From Phycisphaerales bacterium (GTDB lineage: Bacteria; Planctomycetota; Phycisphaerae; Phycisphaerales; UBA1924): a stretch of DNA of 64,000 nt. Numbering within the stretch: the stretch's first letter is position 1; each line of letters begins with the position of its first letter. Under the pieces are notes generated by a model. The model was not told where the DNA came from. It made no database searches and was given only the letters and a program-made list of their open reading frames with translations. The DNA lies in contig JAIEOW010000112.1 of the NCBI GenBank assembly GCA_019750095.1, positions 1 to 64,000 of the forward strand, in the 5' to 3' direction. Below are positions 50,661-60,876 of the stretch, piece after piece. The position numbers and the translations under genes were made by a program.

Positions 50661-53600
50661 TTATAGGTGCATCCCTTCGCCGCTGGATGGCGTTTCGATG
50701 CTCAACACCGGCTCGCTTCGCAGTGGGAAGCTCATCTCACACATCACGCCCTCGGGTGGAAAGCGAAGCTGAACCTTTCCGCGCAGTTCGTGCGCGATCG
50801 CGCCCTCAATCAGCTCCGAACCAAAGCCGCGCGGGGGCGCGGTGGCGACAGGCGGCCCGTCGGATTCGACCCATTGGAGTTCTACCCGCGGCTCGTCCGC
50901 ACGCGGACGCATGAGCGACCAGCGCACCGACACGCGACCCTCGGGCCCGGAGAGCGCACCATACTTCGCCGCGTTGGTTGCCAGCTCGTTGAGCGCCATC
51001 GTCAGCGCCTGAGCCGCACGCGGCGGAACCATGACCTCGGGCCCCTCAAGCACCAGACGATCAGACTCACCGGGGCTGAACGCTTCCAGCGTCTGAGAAA
51101 CGACCAACCGAAGCTCCGCACCCTTCCAGCGTGTTCTTGCAAGAGCACTGTGCATTCGGGCCATGGCATTCAACCGGCCGACGAATCGCTGAGAGAACTC
51201 CGGGTAGGTCGACACGCTCCTGCCCGTCTGTTCGGCGAGCGAGATCACGGCGGCCAGATTGTTCTTCACGCGATGATCGAGCTCACGCAGGATGAGGTCG
51301 TGCCTCCGCTCGGCGAGTCGCCGCTCGGTGACATCCTCCACGATGCTCGCTACGCCGATGACGCGCCCCTGACCGTCGACCAGCGGGGTGTTGTACCACT
51401 CACAACTGATCACACGCCCATCGGCGCGCATGTTCTCGTTGCTCCCGCGAACGCCGCCGGTGCGCTGGATCAGACTCCGCCACAACTCGTCGACATACTG
51501 CTTGGACGCTTCGGGCACGATGAATGACCCGTGGCGGCCGATCGCCTGCTGAGCCGTGAAGCCGAAGATGCGCTCCGCGGCGGGGTTCCACGCGCTCACG
51601 GTGAAATCGGTGTTCCAGGAGATGACGCCGACCGGCGCAGAGTTCACCAGCATGCTCAGTCGCGCCTCGCTCTGACGCAGCTTGCGCTCATTGTCCCGCT
51701 CGATCGTGACATCGCGCACGAGCAGCAGCGCTTCGTCGTCAGCGCTGCGGGTCATGCGCACCTCCCAGCGCGTCCGCTGGCGATGCTCACGCCGAATGTC
51801 GTACTCGTAGGTCTGCGGCTCTCCGGTCTTGAAGAGCTGTTCCAGGTGGTGCACACACTGCTCGGCAAGCGGCTTGGGAAGCACGTCCCCCGGCGTTCGA
51901 CCGAGAAACTGCTCGGGCGGCACGATCAATCGCTCGGGCGTGTTGGTGTGACACGTCAGATACCGCCCATCTCGGTGCATGCGAAAGATCAAGTCGGGCA
52001 GGGCCGCGATGAGCGCGCGGTTGGTCCGCTCGGACTCCCGCAGGCGATCCTCGGCAACTCGCCGCTCGGTGACATCAATGGCATACCCGACAAAGTACCT
52101 CGGCAGACCCGACTCATCCAGATCAACCAGCGTGTGATCCGCGAGTGTTCGCCATCGTCCGTCCTTCGTTCGAACGCGATACTCCTGCTCGAACACGTGC
52201 CGATGATTCTGGAGATGGTCGCGGATCTCTGCAGCAACGCGATCGAGGTCATCCGGGTGCACGATCGAGGCATAGGGGAGTCCACCCGACATGAACTCCA
52301 ACGCCGTGTAGCCCAGAGTCGAGACGTTCTCGCTGACATACTCCACCGGCCAGCCATCGACCGCACGCCAGCGCCAGGCGATCGCCGGTCCGGAGAGGAA
52401 CACCCGGCGCTCCATCCGGAGCGCGTCTTCCATCGCGCGGCGGTCGGTGATGTCGGTGACCATTGCCAGAGCGCCGTCAAACTCACGATTGCCACGACGA
52501 ATCGGGTTCGTCGCCACGATCGCCCAGAGCGGGCGCCCGTCGGCACGGATGAACTTGAACTCGTGCGTCTCGCTCTGCCCGCGCTCGCGTCTGCTCCGGT
52601 AATCCTCGGCCAGCCGAATGCCCTCCTCGTCCATGAACTCGGTGATCGCACGACCAAGCATGGTCGAGGCCTCGACGCCGAGCATTCTCCCCATGGCGTC
52701 GTTGGCCAGTTCGGTGCGCCACTGGCTGTCCACAACCCAGATGCCCTCCTGTGCGGTCTCGAAGATCTGGCGGAACTTCGCCTCGCTGATCCGCATCGCC
52801 GCCTGTGCGTGATCGCGTTCGATTGCGATTCCCGCCATGTGCGACGCGCTCGAGATCACATCAAGCTCGCTTGGCCCCGGTTCACGAACAATCCTCGCGT
52901 ACATCGCCAGCGAGCCGATCACGGTGCCGTCACTCGTGCGAATCGGGTCCGACCAGCACGCGCGCAGACCGTGCCCGATGGCAAAGTCGCGAAAGGCAGC
53001 CCACTTCGCATCGGTCGCGATGTCGGACACGATCACACGCTGAGCTGTGTACATCGCCCTGCCGCACGAACCGACCGACGGACCGATCTCCATCCCGTCG
53101 ATGCCCTTGGAGTATGCCGCCGGCAGATCTGGGGCCGCGGCGGTGTGCACGGTGCGGCCATCGTCGTTGAGAAGAAGCACCGACGCGATCACGCCGGGCG
53201 ACTGCTCCTGCACCTGCTTCGCGATCGACTCCAGGATCGTCTGCAGCGGCGCGCCACTCGCCACACGTTCCATGATCTCACGCTGGCGAGACTGCCACCG
53301 TTCCGCGGCGATCTTCTCGGTCTGGTCGATCATTGTCGCCACTCTCGCGCGCCAACCCGGCTTCCACGGAATCGCGTGCGTGGACACCCGCACATCAAGG
53401 ATGCGCCCATCCTTCGTTCGGTGCACCCACATGCCGATATTCGGATCTGCCGGATCACGCGATCGCACAAAGTCGCGAACCCGCTCACGCTCTGCTTCGG
53501 GTCGCACGTCCAGAATGCTCATCTGCAGGAACTCGTCACGCGTCCACCCATACTTGTCGATCGCGGCCTGATTCACCTCCAGAAACCGCAGCGAGTCCAC

Positions 53601-55664
53601 GTCATAGACCCACATCGGATATGGATGCCGCGCGAACATCGCCGAGTATCGCTCCTCGGCCTCGCGTATCGCTTTCTCGGCCTGCTTGCGTTCCGTGATA
53701 TCCCGCGCGTAGCACACATACGTGTCCACGGATCCATCCGACTCGATCACCGGCGACACCTGCATGTCCATCCAACGCAGGCGATCGTCCGCGTCGATCG
53801 CACGCATCTCGAATCGACAGTGTTGACCGCTCAGGACTTTCTGCCGAACCTCCTCGAGGTTTCTGCGATCGTCCGGGTGCACGCGGGCCCCGTGGTCGTT
53901 CGTCCGCCGCTGATCCTCGGAGAGCGGGAACACACGTTCAGACACCGGACTTCTGTAGAGCCGACGCCCGTCGCGATGGAAGTGCACGATGAAGTCCTGA
54001 GAGTGGTCCGCGATCAGGCGATACCGCGCCTCGCTCTCGCGCAGCCGCGTCTCTGCCTGCACCAGCGCATCGATGTCCACCAGCGTCCCGCACATCCGGG
54101 TCGGCTTGCCCGACTCATTCCGAATCGCCACCCCGCGCGATCGAAACCATCGATAACTGCCGTCGCGAACACGCAGGCGATACTCCACCGCGTACACCGC
54201 GCCGGTTTCCAGGTGCACTCGCAGTGCGCGCTCGGTCCGCTCCCGATCCTCGGGATGCAGCAACCGATTCCAAAGGCCCGTCGCCGTCACCGCACCATCA
54301 TCCGAAAGCCCGAGCAGCTTGCACGCCGGCGGTGACCAATAGGTCCGATCATTCACCACATCCCATTCCCACATCCCGTCGGTCGAACCTTCGAGAGTCG
54401 CACGAAACCGGTCGCGCTCCCGCTGCGTCTCCGACTCCGCACGCCTCGCACACGATCGCATCATCAATAGACCCACGATCGCCAGCGATTGCAGCACCGC
54501 GATACCCGTGCCGATCGCAAGCACATTGCCCCAGCGCTCCACCCACGGCGTGGGCATCGCCACCACCATGGCCCCCTTGGGCACACGATCCAGCATCCCC
54601 CACCGCTGCAGGTTGTCGTGCCGCAGGATCACCCGACGTGCTGAAGTCTCATCAAGCGCGATATCCACCACCGGCTGACCGGCCAGCACCCCGGAGGCCA
54701 TCTCCCCAGCGCGCCGACCTTGCGACGCTCCGCTCACCACAAGCCCCCCCACCAGGCCGTCGGCGATGTTGCTCTCAAACACCGCATACGCCGGCACCGG
54801 CCAGCGCGCCCATGTTCCGCCGGCATCTCGGCCCGGCGTTTCGTCATAGTGCGCCAGGTACAGCGCCGCGCCGCCCTCACCAAGGTTCGCCGCCTCATCA
54901 TCGATCACATCCCGGATGTCCGGCGACTTGGCCCAGACCAGCTCGATACCCGGAGAGAACGCTTCAAGCTGTCGGCGAGTCTCCTCTCGGAGCGATGCAG
55001 ACCGCTCGTTTACGCCCCCGACCAGCAGCAGCTTCTTTAGATCCGGCTGCAGGATCCGCATCAACGCAACCGACTCCTTGAGGTCCAGCCGCTCCAGCAC
55101 ACCGGTCGCGCCGCCAGGGTCTGCGGCGATCCGCTCCCGAACCCGTGTCGCATCCCACGTCACCCCCGAAAAGACCAGCGGCACATCCGGAAACACCTCT
55201 TGACCCGATGGCCCAGTCATCAGGTCAAACGCCAGCGTGTCGATTGTCACGATGACATTCGGCCGCAGATCACGCCACTTCTCCAGCACCTCCGTCGCGA
55301 GCTTTGCCCGAAGCTCGGGCGTCAACTCGGGCGTCGGCATCACTCCACTGATCAAGTAATCGGCCCGGATCTGGGCGCATGGATACGCCTCCATCATCTC
55401 CTGGCGGGCCGCGTCTTCCTGCAGCGATGTTGATCTCGCAAACCGCTCATAACTCGCAATGATCAGCACCCGAGGACAATCCGACGGCCCGTGACCTCTT
55501 CCCTGCGTCGTCTCCGCCGAGGCCTTGCCCGGGCCGGCTGGCCCAGTCGATTCGTCGCCGTTCCCGGCAAGAGCGCTCGGCCCAACAAGCCCGATCGCCG
55601 GCATCATCAACAGCATCGACCAGATCCACACACTCCCCATTCGCCGCCGATTTTGTCTGATCAT
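50661..55664 (-). CDS. multi-PAS/GAF sensor histidine kinase of the HWE class
   Basis: 1667 aa membrane sensor. Signal/anchor (1-33), an extracytoplasmic ABC-substrate-binding-like domain (about 64-370), one TM (about 378-402), then PAS/PAC modules near 410-535, 540-660 and 665-785, a GAF domain at 790-950, and PAS modules at 955-1075, 1085-1205, 1210-1325 and 1328-1450. The kinase region has His1464 in '[13 protein letters not shown]' and the N-box '[15 protein letters not shown]' (Asn1559, Asn1564), plus 'GFGSELIEG': the HWE/HisKA_2 type. No response regulator is adjacent, so its partner is elsewhere. GGGGAGAG upstream supports the start. Confidence 0.93.
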   Translation of the reverse strand: MIRQNRRRMGSVWIWSMLLMMPAIGLVGPSALAGNGDESTGPAGPGKASAETTQGRGHGPSDCPRVLIIASYERFARSTSLQEDAARQEMMEAYPCAQIRADYLISGVMPTPELTPELRAKLATEVLEKWRDLRPNVIVTIDTLAFDLMTGPSGQEVFPDVPLVFSGVTWDATRVRERIAADPGGATGVLERLDLKESVALMRILQPDLKKLLLVGGVNERSASLREETRRQLEAFSPGIELVWAKSPDIRDVIDDEAANLGEGGAALYLAHYDETPGRDAGGTWARWPVPAYAVFESNIADGLVGGLVVSGASQGRRAGEMASGVLAGQPVVDIALDETSARRVILRHDNLQRWGMLDRVPKGAMVVAMPTPWVERWGNVLAIGTGIAVLQSLAIVGLLMMRSCARRAESETQRERDRFRATLEGSTDGMWEWDVVNDRTYWSPPACKLLGLSDDGAVTATGLWNRLLHPEDRERTERALRVHLETGAVYAVEYRLRVRDGSYRWFRSRGVAIRNESGKPTRMCGTLVDIDALVQAETRLRESEARYRLIADHSQDFIVHFHRDGRRLYRSPVSERVFPLSEDQRRTNDHGARVHPDDRRNLEEVRQKVLSGQHCRFEMRAIDADDRLRWMDMQVSPVIESDGSVDTYVCYARDITERKQAEKAIREAEERYSAMFARHPYPMWVYDVDSLRFLEVNQAAIDKYGWTRDEFLQMSILDVRPEAERERVRDFVRSRDPADPNIGMWVHRTKDGRILDVRVSTHAIPWKPGWRARVATMIDQTEKIAAERWQSRQREIMERVASGAPLQTILESIAKQVQEQSPGVIASVLLLNDDGRTVHTAAAPDLPAAYSKGIDGMEIGPSVGSCGRAMYTAQRVIVSDIATDAKWAAFRDFAIGHGLRACWSDPIRTSDGTVIGSLAMYARIVREPGPSELDVISSASHMAGIAIERDHAQAAMRISEAKFRQIFETAQEGIWVVDSQWRTELANDAMGRMLGVEASTMLGRAITEFMDEEGIRLAEDYRSRRERGQSETHEFKFIRADGRPLWAIVATNPIRRGNREFDGALAMVTDITDRRAMEDALRMERRVFLSGPAIAWRWRAVDGWPVEYVSENVSTLGYTALEFMSGGLPYASIVHPDDLDRVAAEIRDHLQNHRHVFEQEYRVRTKDGRWRTLADHTLVDLDESGLPRYFVGYAIDVTERRVAEDRLRESERTNRALIAALPDLIFRMHRDGRYLTCHTNTPERLIVPPEQFLGRTPGDVLPKPLAEQCVHHLEQLFKTGEPQTYEYDIRREHRQRTRWEVRMTRSADDEALLLVRDVTIERDNERKLRQSEARLSMLVNSAPVGVISWNTDFTVSAWNPAAERIFGFTAQQAIGRHGSFIVPEASKQYVDELWRSLIQRTGGVRGSNENMRADGRVISCEWYNTPLVDGQGRVIGVASIVEDVTERRLAERRHDLILRELDHRVKNNLAAVISLAEQTGRSVSTYPEFSQRFVGRLNAMARMHSALARTRWKGAELRLVVSQTLEAFSPGESDRLVLEGPEVMVPPRAAQALTMALNELATNAAKYGALSGPEGRVSVRWSLMRPRADEPRVELQWVESDGPPVATAPPRGFGSELIEGAIAHELRGKVQLRFPPEGVMCEMSFPLRSEPVLSIETPSSGEGMHL

Positions 55665-55791
55665 CCGCGGACTCTCCCCAACTCTTGGCTCGCCCCCACT
55701 GCGGATATCATTGGGCGCACGCGGGCACCGCGCTCAGCGCGTCCGGCCGCCCGCTGTTTCCGTCCCGTTTTCCCCTGCAAAGGCCCCCACC

Positions 55792-56898
55792 ATGCCCATT
55801 GACATCGCCTCCATCCTCGGCCCAGAAGCCAAGGCCCTCCTCGGCTACGAATCCAAGACCCTCTCCAAAAGCCGCATCCACCTCCCCGGCCCCGACTTCG
55901 TCGATCGCGTCTTCAGCCAGACCGACCGCTCGCCCGTCGTGCTCCGCAACTTTCAGACCATCCTGAACACCGGGCGCCTCGCCGGCACCGGCTTTGTCAG
56001 CATCCTCCCCGTTGATCAGGGCATCGAGCACTCGGCCGGAGCCAGCTTCGCCCCGAACCCCGAGTACTTCGACCCCGAGAACATCTGCAAACTCGCCATC
56101 GAGGGCGGCTGCAACGCCGTCGCCAGCACCATCGGCGTCCTCGCCTCCGTCAGCCGAAAGTACGCCCACAAGATCCCCTTCCTCGTCAAGTTCAACCACA
56201 ACGAGATGCTGACCTATCCCAACGTGCACAAGCAGAGCTACTTCGGCTCCATCCGCCAGTGCTACGAGATGGGCGCGGTCGCCGTCGGAGCCACCATCTA
56301 CTTCGGCAACGACTCCGCCCGCGACGAGATCGCCTATGTCAGCGATATGTTCGAAGAAGCCCACGCCCTGGGCATGGTCACCGTCCTCTGGTGCTACACC
56401 CGCAGCAACGGCTTCAAGGTCAAGGGTGCCGACGGCAAGAGCACCGACTACCACTCCTCCGCCGACCTGACCGGCCAGGCCAACCACCTCGGCGCGACGA
56501 TCAAGGCCGACATCATCAAGCAGAAACTCCCCACCAACAACGGCGGCTATGCCGCCCTCAACTCCGGCGGCTCCAGCTACGGCAAGTGGGACAAGCGCGT
56601 CTACACCGACCTCTGCGGCTCCGACGCCGAGGGCAAGGGCGGCCACCCCATCGACCTCTGCCGCTACCAGATCCTCAACAACTACATGGGCCGCGTGCCA
56701 CTGATCAACTCCGGCGGCGAATCCAAGGGCGCCAGCGACATGCACGACGCGATTGTGACAGCGGTCGTGAACAAGCGCGCCGGCGGGATGGGCCTGATCT
56801 CCGGCCGCAAGGCCTTCCAGCGCCCGATGAAGGAAGGCGCCGCACTGCTGCAGGCGATTCAGCATGTGTATCTGGACAAGAGTGTGACGGTGGCGTAA
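55792..56898 (+). CDS. fbaB: class I fructose-bisphosphate aldolase (DhnA/FbaB type)
   Basis: 368 aa. Cleaves fructose-1,6-bisphosphate in glycolysis/gluconeogenesis through a Schiff-base lysine. Family motifs: '[19 protein letters not shown]', '[15 protein letters not shown]', '[14 protein letters not shown]', '[14 protein letters not shown]' (likely Schiff-base Lys) and 'INSGGESKG'. The sequence is longer than archaeal FBPA, as in bacterial FbaB. ATG 55792 starts right at family homology with AAAGG upstream. Codon use is strongly biased toward C-ending codons, consistent with high expression. Confidence 0.92.
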   Translation: MPIDIASILGPEAKALLGYESKTLSKSRIHLPGPDFVDRVFSQTDRSPVVLRNFQTILNTGRLAGTGFVSILPVDQGIEHSAGASFAPNPEYFDPENICKLAIEGGCNAVASTIGVLASVSRKYAHKIPFLVKFNHNEMLTYPNVHKQSYFGSIRQCYEMGAVAVGATIYFGNDSARDEIAYVSDMFEEAHALGMVTVLWCYTRSNGFKVKGADGKSTDYHSSADLTGQANHLGATIKADIIKQKLPTNNGGYAALNSGGSSYGKWDKRVYTDLCGSDAEGKGGHPIDLCRYQILNNYMGRVPLINSGGESKGASDMHDAIVTAVVNKRAGGMGLISGRKAFQRPMKEGAALLQAIQHVYLDKSVTVA

Positions 56899-56926
56899 TC
56901 CCACGACGATCATCTTGCGAACCCAC

Positions 56927-56957
56927 GCGGGCGTTTCGGGCAAGCCGAGACGCCCGC
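56927..56957 (+). terminator. intrinsic terminator between aldolase and SpoIIE genes
   Basis: 13-bp stem GCGGGCGTTTCGG / CCGAGACGCCCGC (one G-U pair), then CTGCATTTATG. Lies between convergent genes and may serve both. Confidence 0.65.
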
Positions 56958-56979
56958 CTGCATTTATGCCTGTATTGAC

Positions 56980-58827
56980 CTATCGCTCCCCAACCTTCAA
57001 AACCACCACCGTAATGTCATCGATCCGCGGCGTCATCCCCGTGTGCTGACGCACCTGCGCCATCACATACTCCACAATCCGCGCCGCGCTCGCCTTGGGC
57101 TCCTTGGCCAGAAGCTCGACCAGCGCCTTCCGCAGCCGCGTCCCGCCGAACTTTCGACCCTCAAAGTCCGTCGCATCGTGCAGGCCATCGGTGAACGCCA
57201 CCAGCACGTCCCGCGGCTGCAGCATCATCGTGCCCACCGGATACTTCTGCAGCGGATCGATCCCCAGCGCCATGCCGTCGGCGGTCAATCGTTGAATGTC
57301 CCGGTCTTCCAGCGGCCTGTCGGCGGGCACGTGCGCCAGCAACGGCCAGTCGTGCCCCGCGCCGCAATACGTGAGCTTCAACGACACCGGATCCACCACG
57401 CCGTACCACAGCGTCGCAAACTCATGATCCAGCGTGTCGCGACAGAGCGCGCGATTCGCTCGGCTGAGCACCTCGTCGATGTGATACAGGTCCTGCGCAT
57501 GCGCCCGGATCGCCGACCGCACCGCGCTCATCAACAGCGCAGCCGCCACGCCTTTTCCCGCCACATCTCCAATCAGAACGCCCAGGTGCCCGCCCAGCTC
57601 CAGAAAGTCGTAGAAATCCCCGCCAAGCTCAAAGCTCGGCGCATAGTGCGCCGCCACATCAAACGGCTTGATCTGCGGCAGGTGCCTTGGCAGCATCCGC
57701 CGCTGCACATCCGCCGCCAGGCGAACCTGACGCTGGATGCGTTCATCTTCCGTCCGAAGCTCGCGCAACTGCGCCTTGCTCACACCGCTCGCCAGATGCT
57801 CCGCGATCGCCTTGAGCAAGTCCCCCTCGGCCTCGCTAAACGCCCGCGGCGCACGCGTGAACAGCCGAATCACCCCGATCGGTCGCCCCTGATCGAGCAG
57901 CCCCGTCGCCAGCAATCCGTGCAACCCTTCCGATGTCACGCGCTCGGGATCAGCGATCCGTCCATCTTCCGCCATGTCCCCGATCGCCACCACATCGCCC
58001 TTGAGCGCCTGCTTCCGCAGCACCGCTCCGAGCGTCAGCGGCCGCGAATCACCCACCCACTCCGGCGACAACCCGCGGAACACCCGCACCACCGGCGTCT
58101 CGCCCCGCAGGTAGCCGTCGGGATGCGCATACACCGCGATCGACCCCGCGTCGGCCCCGATCACCTGCATCGCCAGATCGAGCGCGACCTGCAACACATG
58201 ATCCACGCTCCCCGCCGCGTTCAACAGCGAGCCGAGCCGATACAGCGCCTCCAGTTCGCGCACGCGCTTGCGCAGCGCCACCTGCGCCTCGCACACATCG
58301 CACACGCTCGAGGCCAGCAGCACGATCGACCGCCGGATTGATTGCAGCCGCAGCGCCTCAGGCGAATCCACCTTCGCCGACAGAATGTGCCTCGGCAGAC
58401 AACAGACAATCGCCCCCAGCATCCCCATCGAGATCCGCAGCGGCACCGCATACGACTCATGCGTCCCGTCGTCAGCAACCCCAAGTTGTTCAAACGCCCG
58501 GCGTCGCGCCACGGCCTCAGAGACAAACGACCACGGGTGCCCGCTCCCGATCGCCCCCGCACCCTCCCCAGTGGCCGCCCCGGGGTCTTCCTCGCTCCAC
58601 ACCGGGATGATCACCTCACCCGATTGGTCGCGCAACCAAATCGGCACATGTGTCAGCCGAGCCATCTCATCACACAGCGCGGCGACCGACCCATCGGTCA
58701 AAAAGTCGCGCATGCGCGTCCCCCAAGCCACCCGCGCATCTCCTTTGGCGGGTGGCTCGACCGTCTGGGCCGATGACGGCATCGCCATCACCGGAGCGTG
58801 TTGATCAGGGAGGTGTTCGGTGGGCAT
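56980..58827 (-). CDS. GAF-domain SpoIIE/RsbU-type protein phosphatase
   Basis: 615 aa cytoplasmic protein. N-terminal ~150 residues ('LCDEMARLTHVPIWLRDQSGEVIIP', 'SYAVPLRISMGMLGAIVCCLP') resemble a PocR-like sensory domain; a GAF domain follows (about 195-345); then a PP2C-SpoIIE domain with metal-site Asp residues in 'ELGGDFYDF' (403-407), 'DVAGKG' (421-426), 'DGLHD' (547-551) and 'IDDITVV' (602-608). Such enzymes dephosphorylate STAS antagonists in partner-switching; a STAS protein is encoded at 39125-39478. Substrate assignment is inference. Confidence 0.92.
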   Translation of the reverse strand: MPTEHLPDQHAPVMAMPSSAQTVEPPAKGDARVAWGTRMRDFLTDGSVAALCDEMARLTHVPIWLRDQSGEVIIPVWSEEDPGAATGEGAGAIGSGHPWSFVSEAVARRRAFEQLGVADDGTHESYAVPLRISMGMLGAIVCCLPRHILSAKVDSPEALRLQSIRRSIVLLASSVCDVCEAQVALRKRVRELEALYRLGSLLNAAGSVDHVLQVALDLAMQVIGADAGSIAVYAHPDGYLRGETPVVRVFRGLSPEWVGDSRPLTLGAVLRKQALKGDVVAIGDMAEDGRIADPERVTSEGLHGLLATGLLDQGRPIGVIRLFTRAPRAFSEAEGDLLKAIAEHLASGVSKAQLRELRTEDERIQRQVRLAADVQRRMLPRHLPQIKPFDVAAHYAPSFELGGDFYDFLELGGHLGVLIGDVAGKGVAAALLMSAVRSAIRAHAQDLYHIDEVLSRANRALCRDTLDHEFATLWYGVVDPVSLKLTYCGAGHDWPLLAHVPADRPLEDRDIQRLTADGMALGIDPLQKYPVGTMMLQPRDVLVAFTDGLHDATDFEGRKFGGTRLRKALVELLAKEPKASAARIVEYVMAQVRQHTGMTPRIDDITVVVLKVGER

Positions 58828-58910
58828 GGGGCTCTAGACGCGTCCAAATGCGTCTGGCCCATTGTAGGGACGCTCGCCGCCCCAACCCGACCTCACGCCC
58901 CGCGAAGGGA

Positions 58911-60701
58911 CTACTTTGCCGGAGCCTGATTCTGGGGGGTAGTCGGCTGCGGGGCCTTTTCCGGGACCGCCGCGGGCACCCAATCGCCAAGCCACGCCAG
59001 CCGCAGGGTCTCGTGCAGGGCCCGGTCGGTCTTCCCGGCGTCTTCCGGAGCGATCCGTTCCAGGAACCCGTCGAGCCCGAAGCTCACGAGCGTCGGCATG
59101 CCGCGCTGATACCCCAAATAGGCGATCAACAGCCCCGACTCGCGCCCGAGCGATCCGGTGCTGCTCTCCATCTCCAGCCGAAGCTGCTCGATGATCCGGT
59201 CCATGCGCTCGGGCTTGGGCAAGAGCGCGTCGCCGTAGCGCTGCGCGAGCATCTCCGGATGCTGCGCCAGCAGCGATCGCAGATTCGCCGACGCGGAGAG
59301 GTACAAGCCGGCCCCGATCTGCGCATGGGTCCGTCCGACGCGAGCCAGCGGATCTCGGCTCATCGCCCCGAGTGCGCGGTTGAACTGATCCTCAGCGACA
59401 AAGAACCGGCTTTTCGCGAGCGCCTCTTCACCGGCCTTCATGAACCCGGCATACACCGCGGGCTCGTTGGTATTGAGCTCCGATGCCTTGCCCACCGCCA
59501 TCAGCGTCTCCATCCGCATATCCGCGTTGGAACGCAGCGACTTCACGAGTGCGACGACCGCCGGGTCTTTGAACTCTTCCAGCGTGTCGGTCGGCTTTGC
59601 CGCGTTCTCATCGGGCTTCGAATCGCTCTTCTCACTTGGCCGATCGGTGGGGTTGTCCGTTGGCCTGTCGGTGGCGCGTGGCGTCGTCTTGGAATCAGCA
59701 GCCGCCGGTTCCTGGCCCAAGAGTCGCCGCAGGCGCACCAGCGCCTCATTCACCGGCGGGGCCTTGGGCTGCTCGGGGGCCTTCTTGGCCTCCAGTGCTT
59801 CGTAGCTTGTCGTCAACCGATCCATCACGCGCGTGTACGCGATGCTCTCGGTCCGCACATTCGTCGGCTCAAGCCGACTGCTCGGCACCATCGCCGCGGG
59901 AGGTGGGGTCGGCTTCTGGTCCTGCACCGCCGGAGTGGTCGGGGAAGTCGGCGTTCCCGAACCGGGCACCGGCACCGCCTGTGGGGTCACACCCGTTGGC
60001 CCCGCTGTGTTCGGCGCTGGCGTTGCACCGGGCGTGAGCGCCGTCGGTCCAACGGGCGTCGCCGGCCCAAGCGGGCTGTCGGCCACCTTGACCCACCGAA
60101 TCCCCGTGAGCGGCGAGGCCTTGGCAAGATACTGCGCCCCCAGCTCATCCTGTCGCGAGCCGATCACCACCGGACGCAGCGTCGCCGCCGTCGCCCAATC
60201 TGATGTGCTCCGCATCGACGTCGGCCCACCTTGAATGCCGCCGCCACCGGTGGCCACCGGGGTCTGCGGCACGATCGTCCCGAACCCCGCCGACGCCCCC
60301 CCACTCCCCGCACCACCCGAAGTCATGCCAAACTGATACCGCAGCGCGTCGCTCGTGCGCAGCCCCAGACCGCTGAACGAGCTGCCCACCGAATCGCGCC
60401 GAAACGCGTAGGTCGAGTCGGTTGAACTGGTCCCACCGAACTGATCCGTCGCTCGATATCCCACCGATCCCCGGAAGGAACGGCCTGCGCCCGCCTGGCC
60501 AGTGATGATCGCGTTGTTCAGCCGAAGCTGATCATCCAGCGTGCTGGCGCGGGCATTGATCCGACCCTCGGTTCGGCTGAGATTCGCATCAAGAATCCGC
60601 CCCCCGCCGCTGACGTTCTGTTGCGCAAGCGAAGTGCCAGCCAGGGCGACCATCGCCGACGCGGTGACGAACATCGAGCGAGACTTGGAGCGATTCATCA
60701 T
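58911..60701 (-). CDS. secreted protein of unknown function with Pro-rich linker
   Basis: 596 aa. Signal peptide (1-26, SLAQQ), a Gly/Ser-rich region (30-200), a Pro/Thr-rich linker (about 205-275), a charged stretch (about 340-400), and a helical C-terminal domain (about 405-575: 'FMKAGEEALAKSRFFVAEDQFNRALGAMSRDPLA' suggests TPR-like repeats). I cannot name a family. The start has CGGAGAAC 8 nt upstream. It diverges from metG. Confidence 0.7.
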   Translation of the reverse strand: MMNRSKSRSMFVTASAMVALAGTSLAQQNVSGGGRILDANLSRTEGRINARASTLDDQLRLNNAIITGQAGAGRSFRGSVGYRATDQFGGTSSTDSTYAFRRDSVGSSFSGLGLRTSDALRYQFGMTSGGAGSGGASAGFGTIVPQTPVATGGGGIQGGPTSMRSTSDWATAATLRPVVIGSRQDELGAQYLAKASPLTGIRWVKVADSPLGPATPVGPTALTPGATPAPNTAGPTGVTPQAVPVPGSGTPTSPTTPAVQDQKPTPPPAAMVPSSRLEPTNVRTESIAYTRVMDRLTTSYEALEAKKAPEQPKAPPVNEALVRLRRLLGQEPAAADSKTTPRATDRPTDNPTDRPSEKSDSKPDENAAKPTDTLEEFKDPAVVALVKSLRSNADMRMETLMAVGKASELNTNEPAVYAGFMKAGEEALAKSRFFVAEDQFNRALGAMSRDPLARVGRTHAQIGAGLYLSASANLRSLLAQHPEMLAQRYGDALLPKPERMDRIIEQLRLEMESSTGSLGRESGLLIAYLGYQRGMPTLVSFGLDGFLERIAPEDAGKTDRALHETLRLAWLGDWVPAAVPEKAPQPTTPQNQAPAK

Positions 60702-60865
60702 GAGCAGTTCTCCGATCTGAATCCCTTATCGGCCCGCCTCGCCGCCACTGCTACCTTGCAGGGTGCCAATCGGCCACCAACCCGGCCTTGCCGGTCAGCA
60801 ACCCTGCTACGCACGTCCGATACCGCTCGTTCGCAGCGACCCTCGGGCCGCCCGGCAATGGATCA

Positions 60866-60871
60866 TATAGT
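60866..60871 (+). promoter_or_regulatory. -10 box of a likely leaderless metG transcript
   Basis: TATAGT ends 5 nt before the metG ATG at 60877; no Shine-Dalgarno. Confidence 0.45.
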
Positions 60872-60876
60872 GGCCC

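Noticed and set aside
51531-54335. Very long open frame on the plus strand opposite the sensor kinase
   Set aside because: Arg/His/Pro-rich translation with no family features; it is the antisense shadow of the kinase gene in high-GC DNA.
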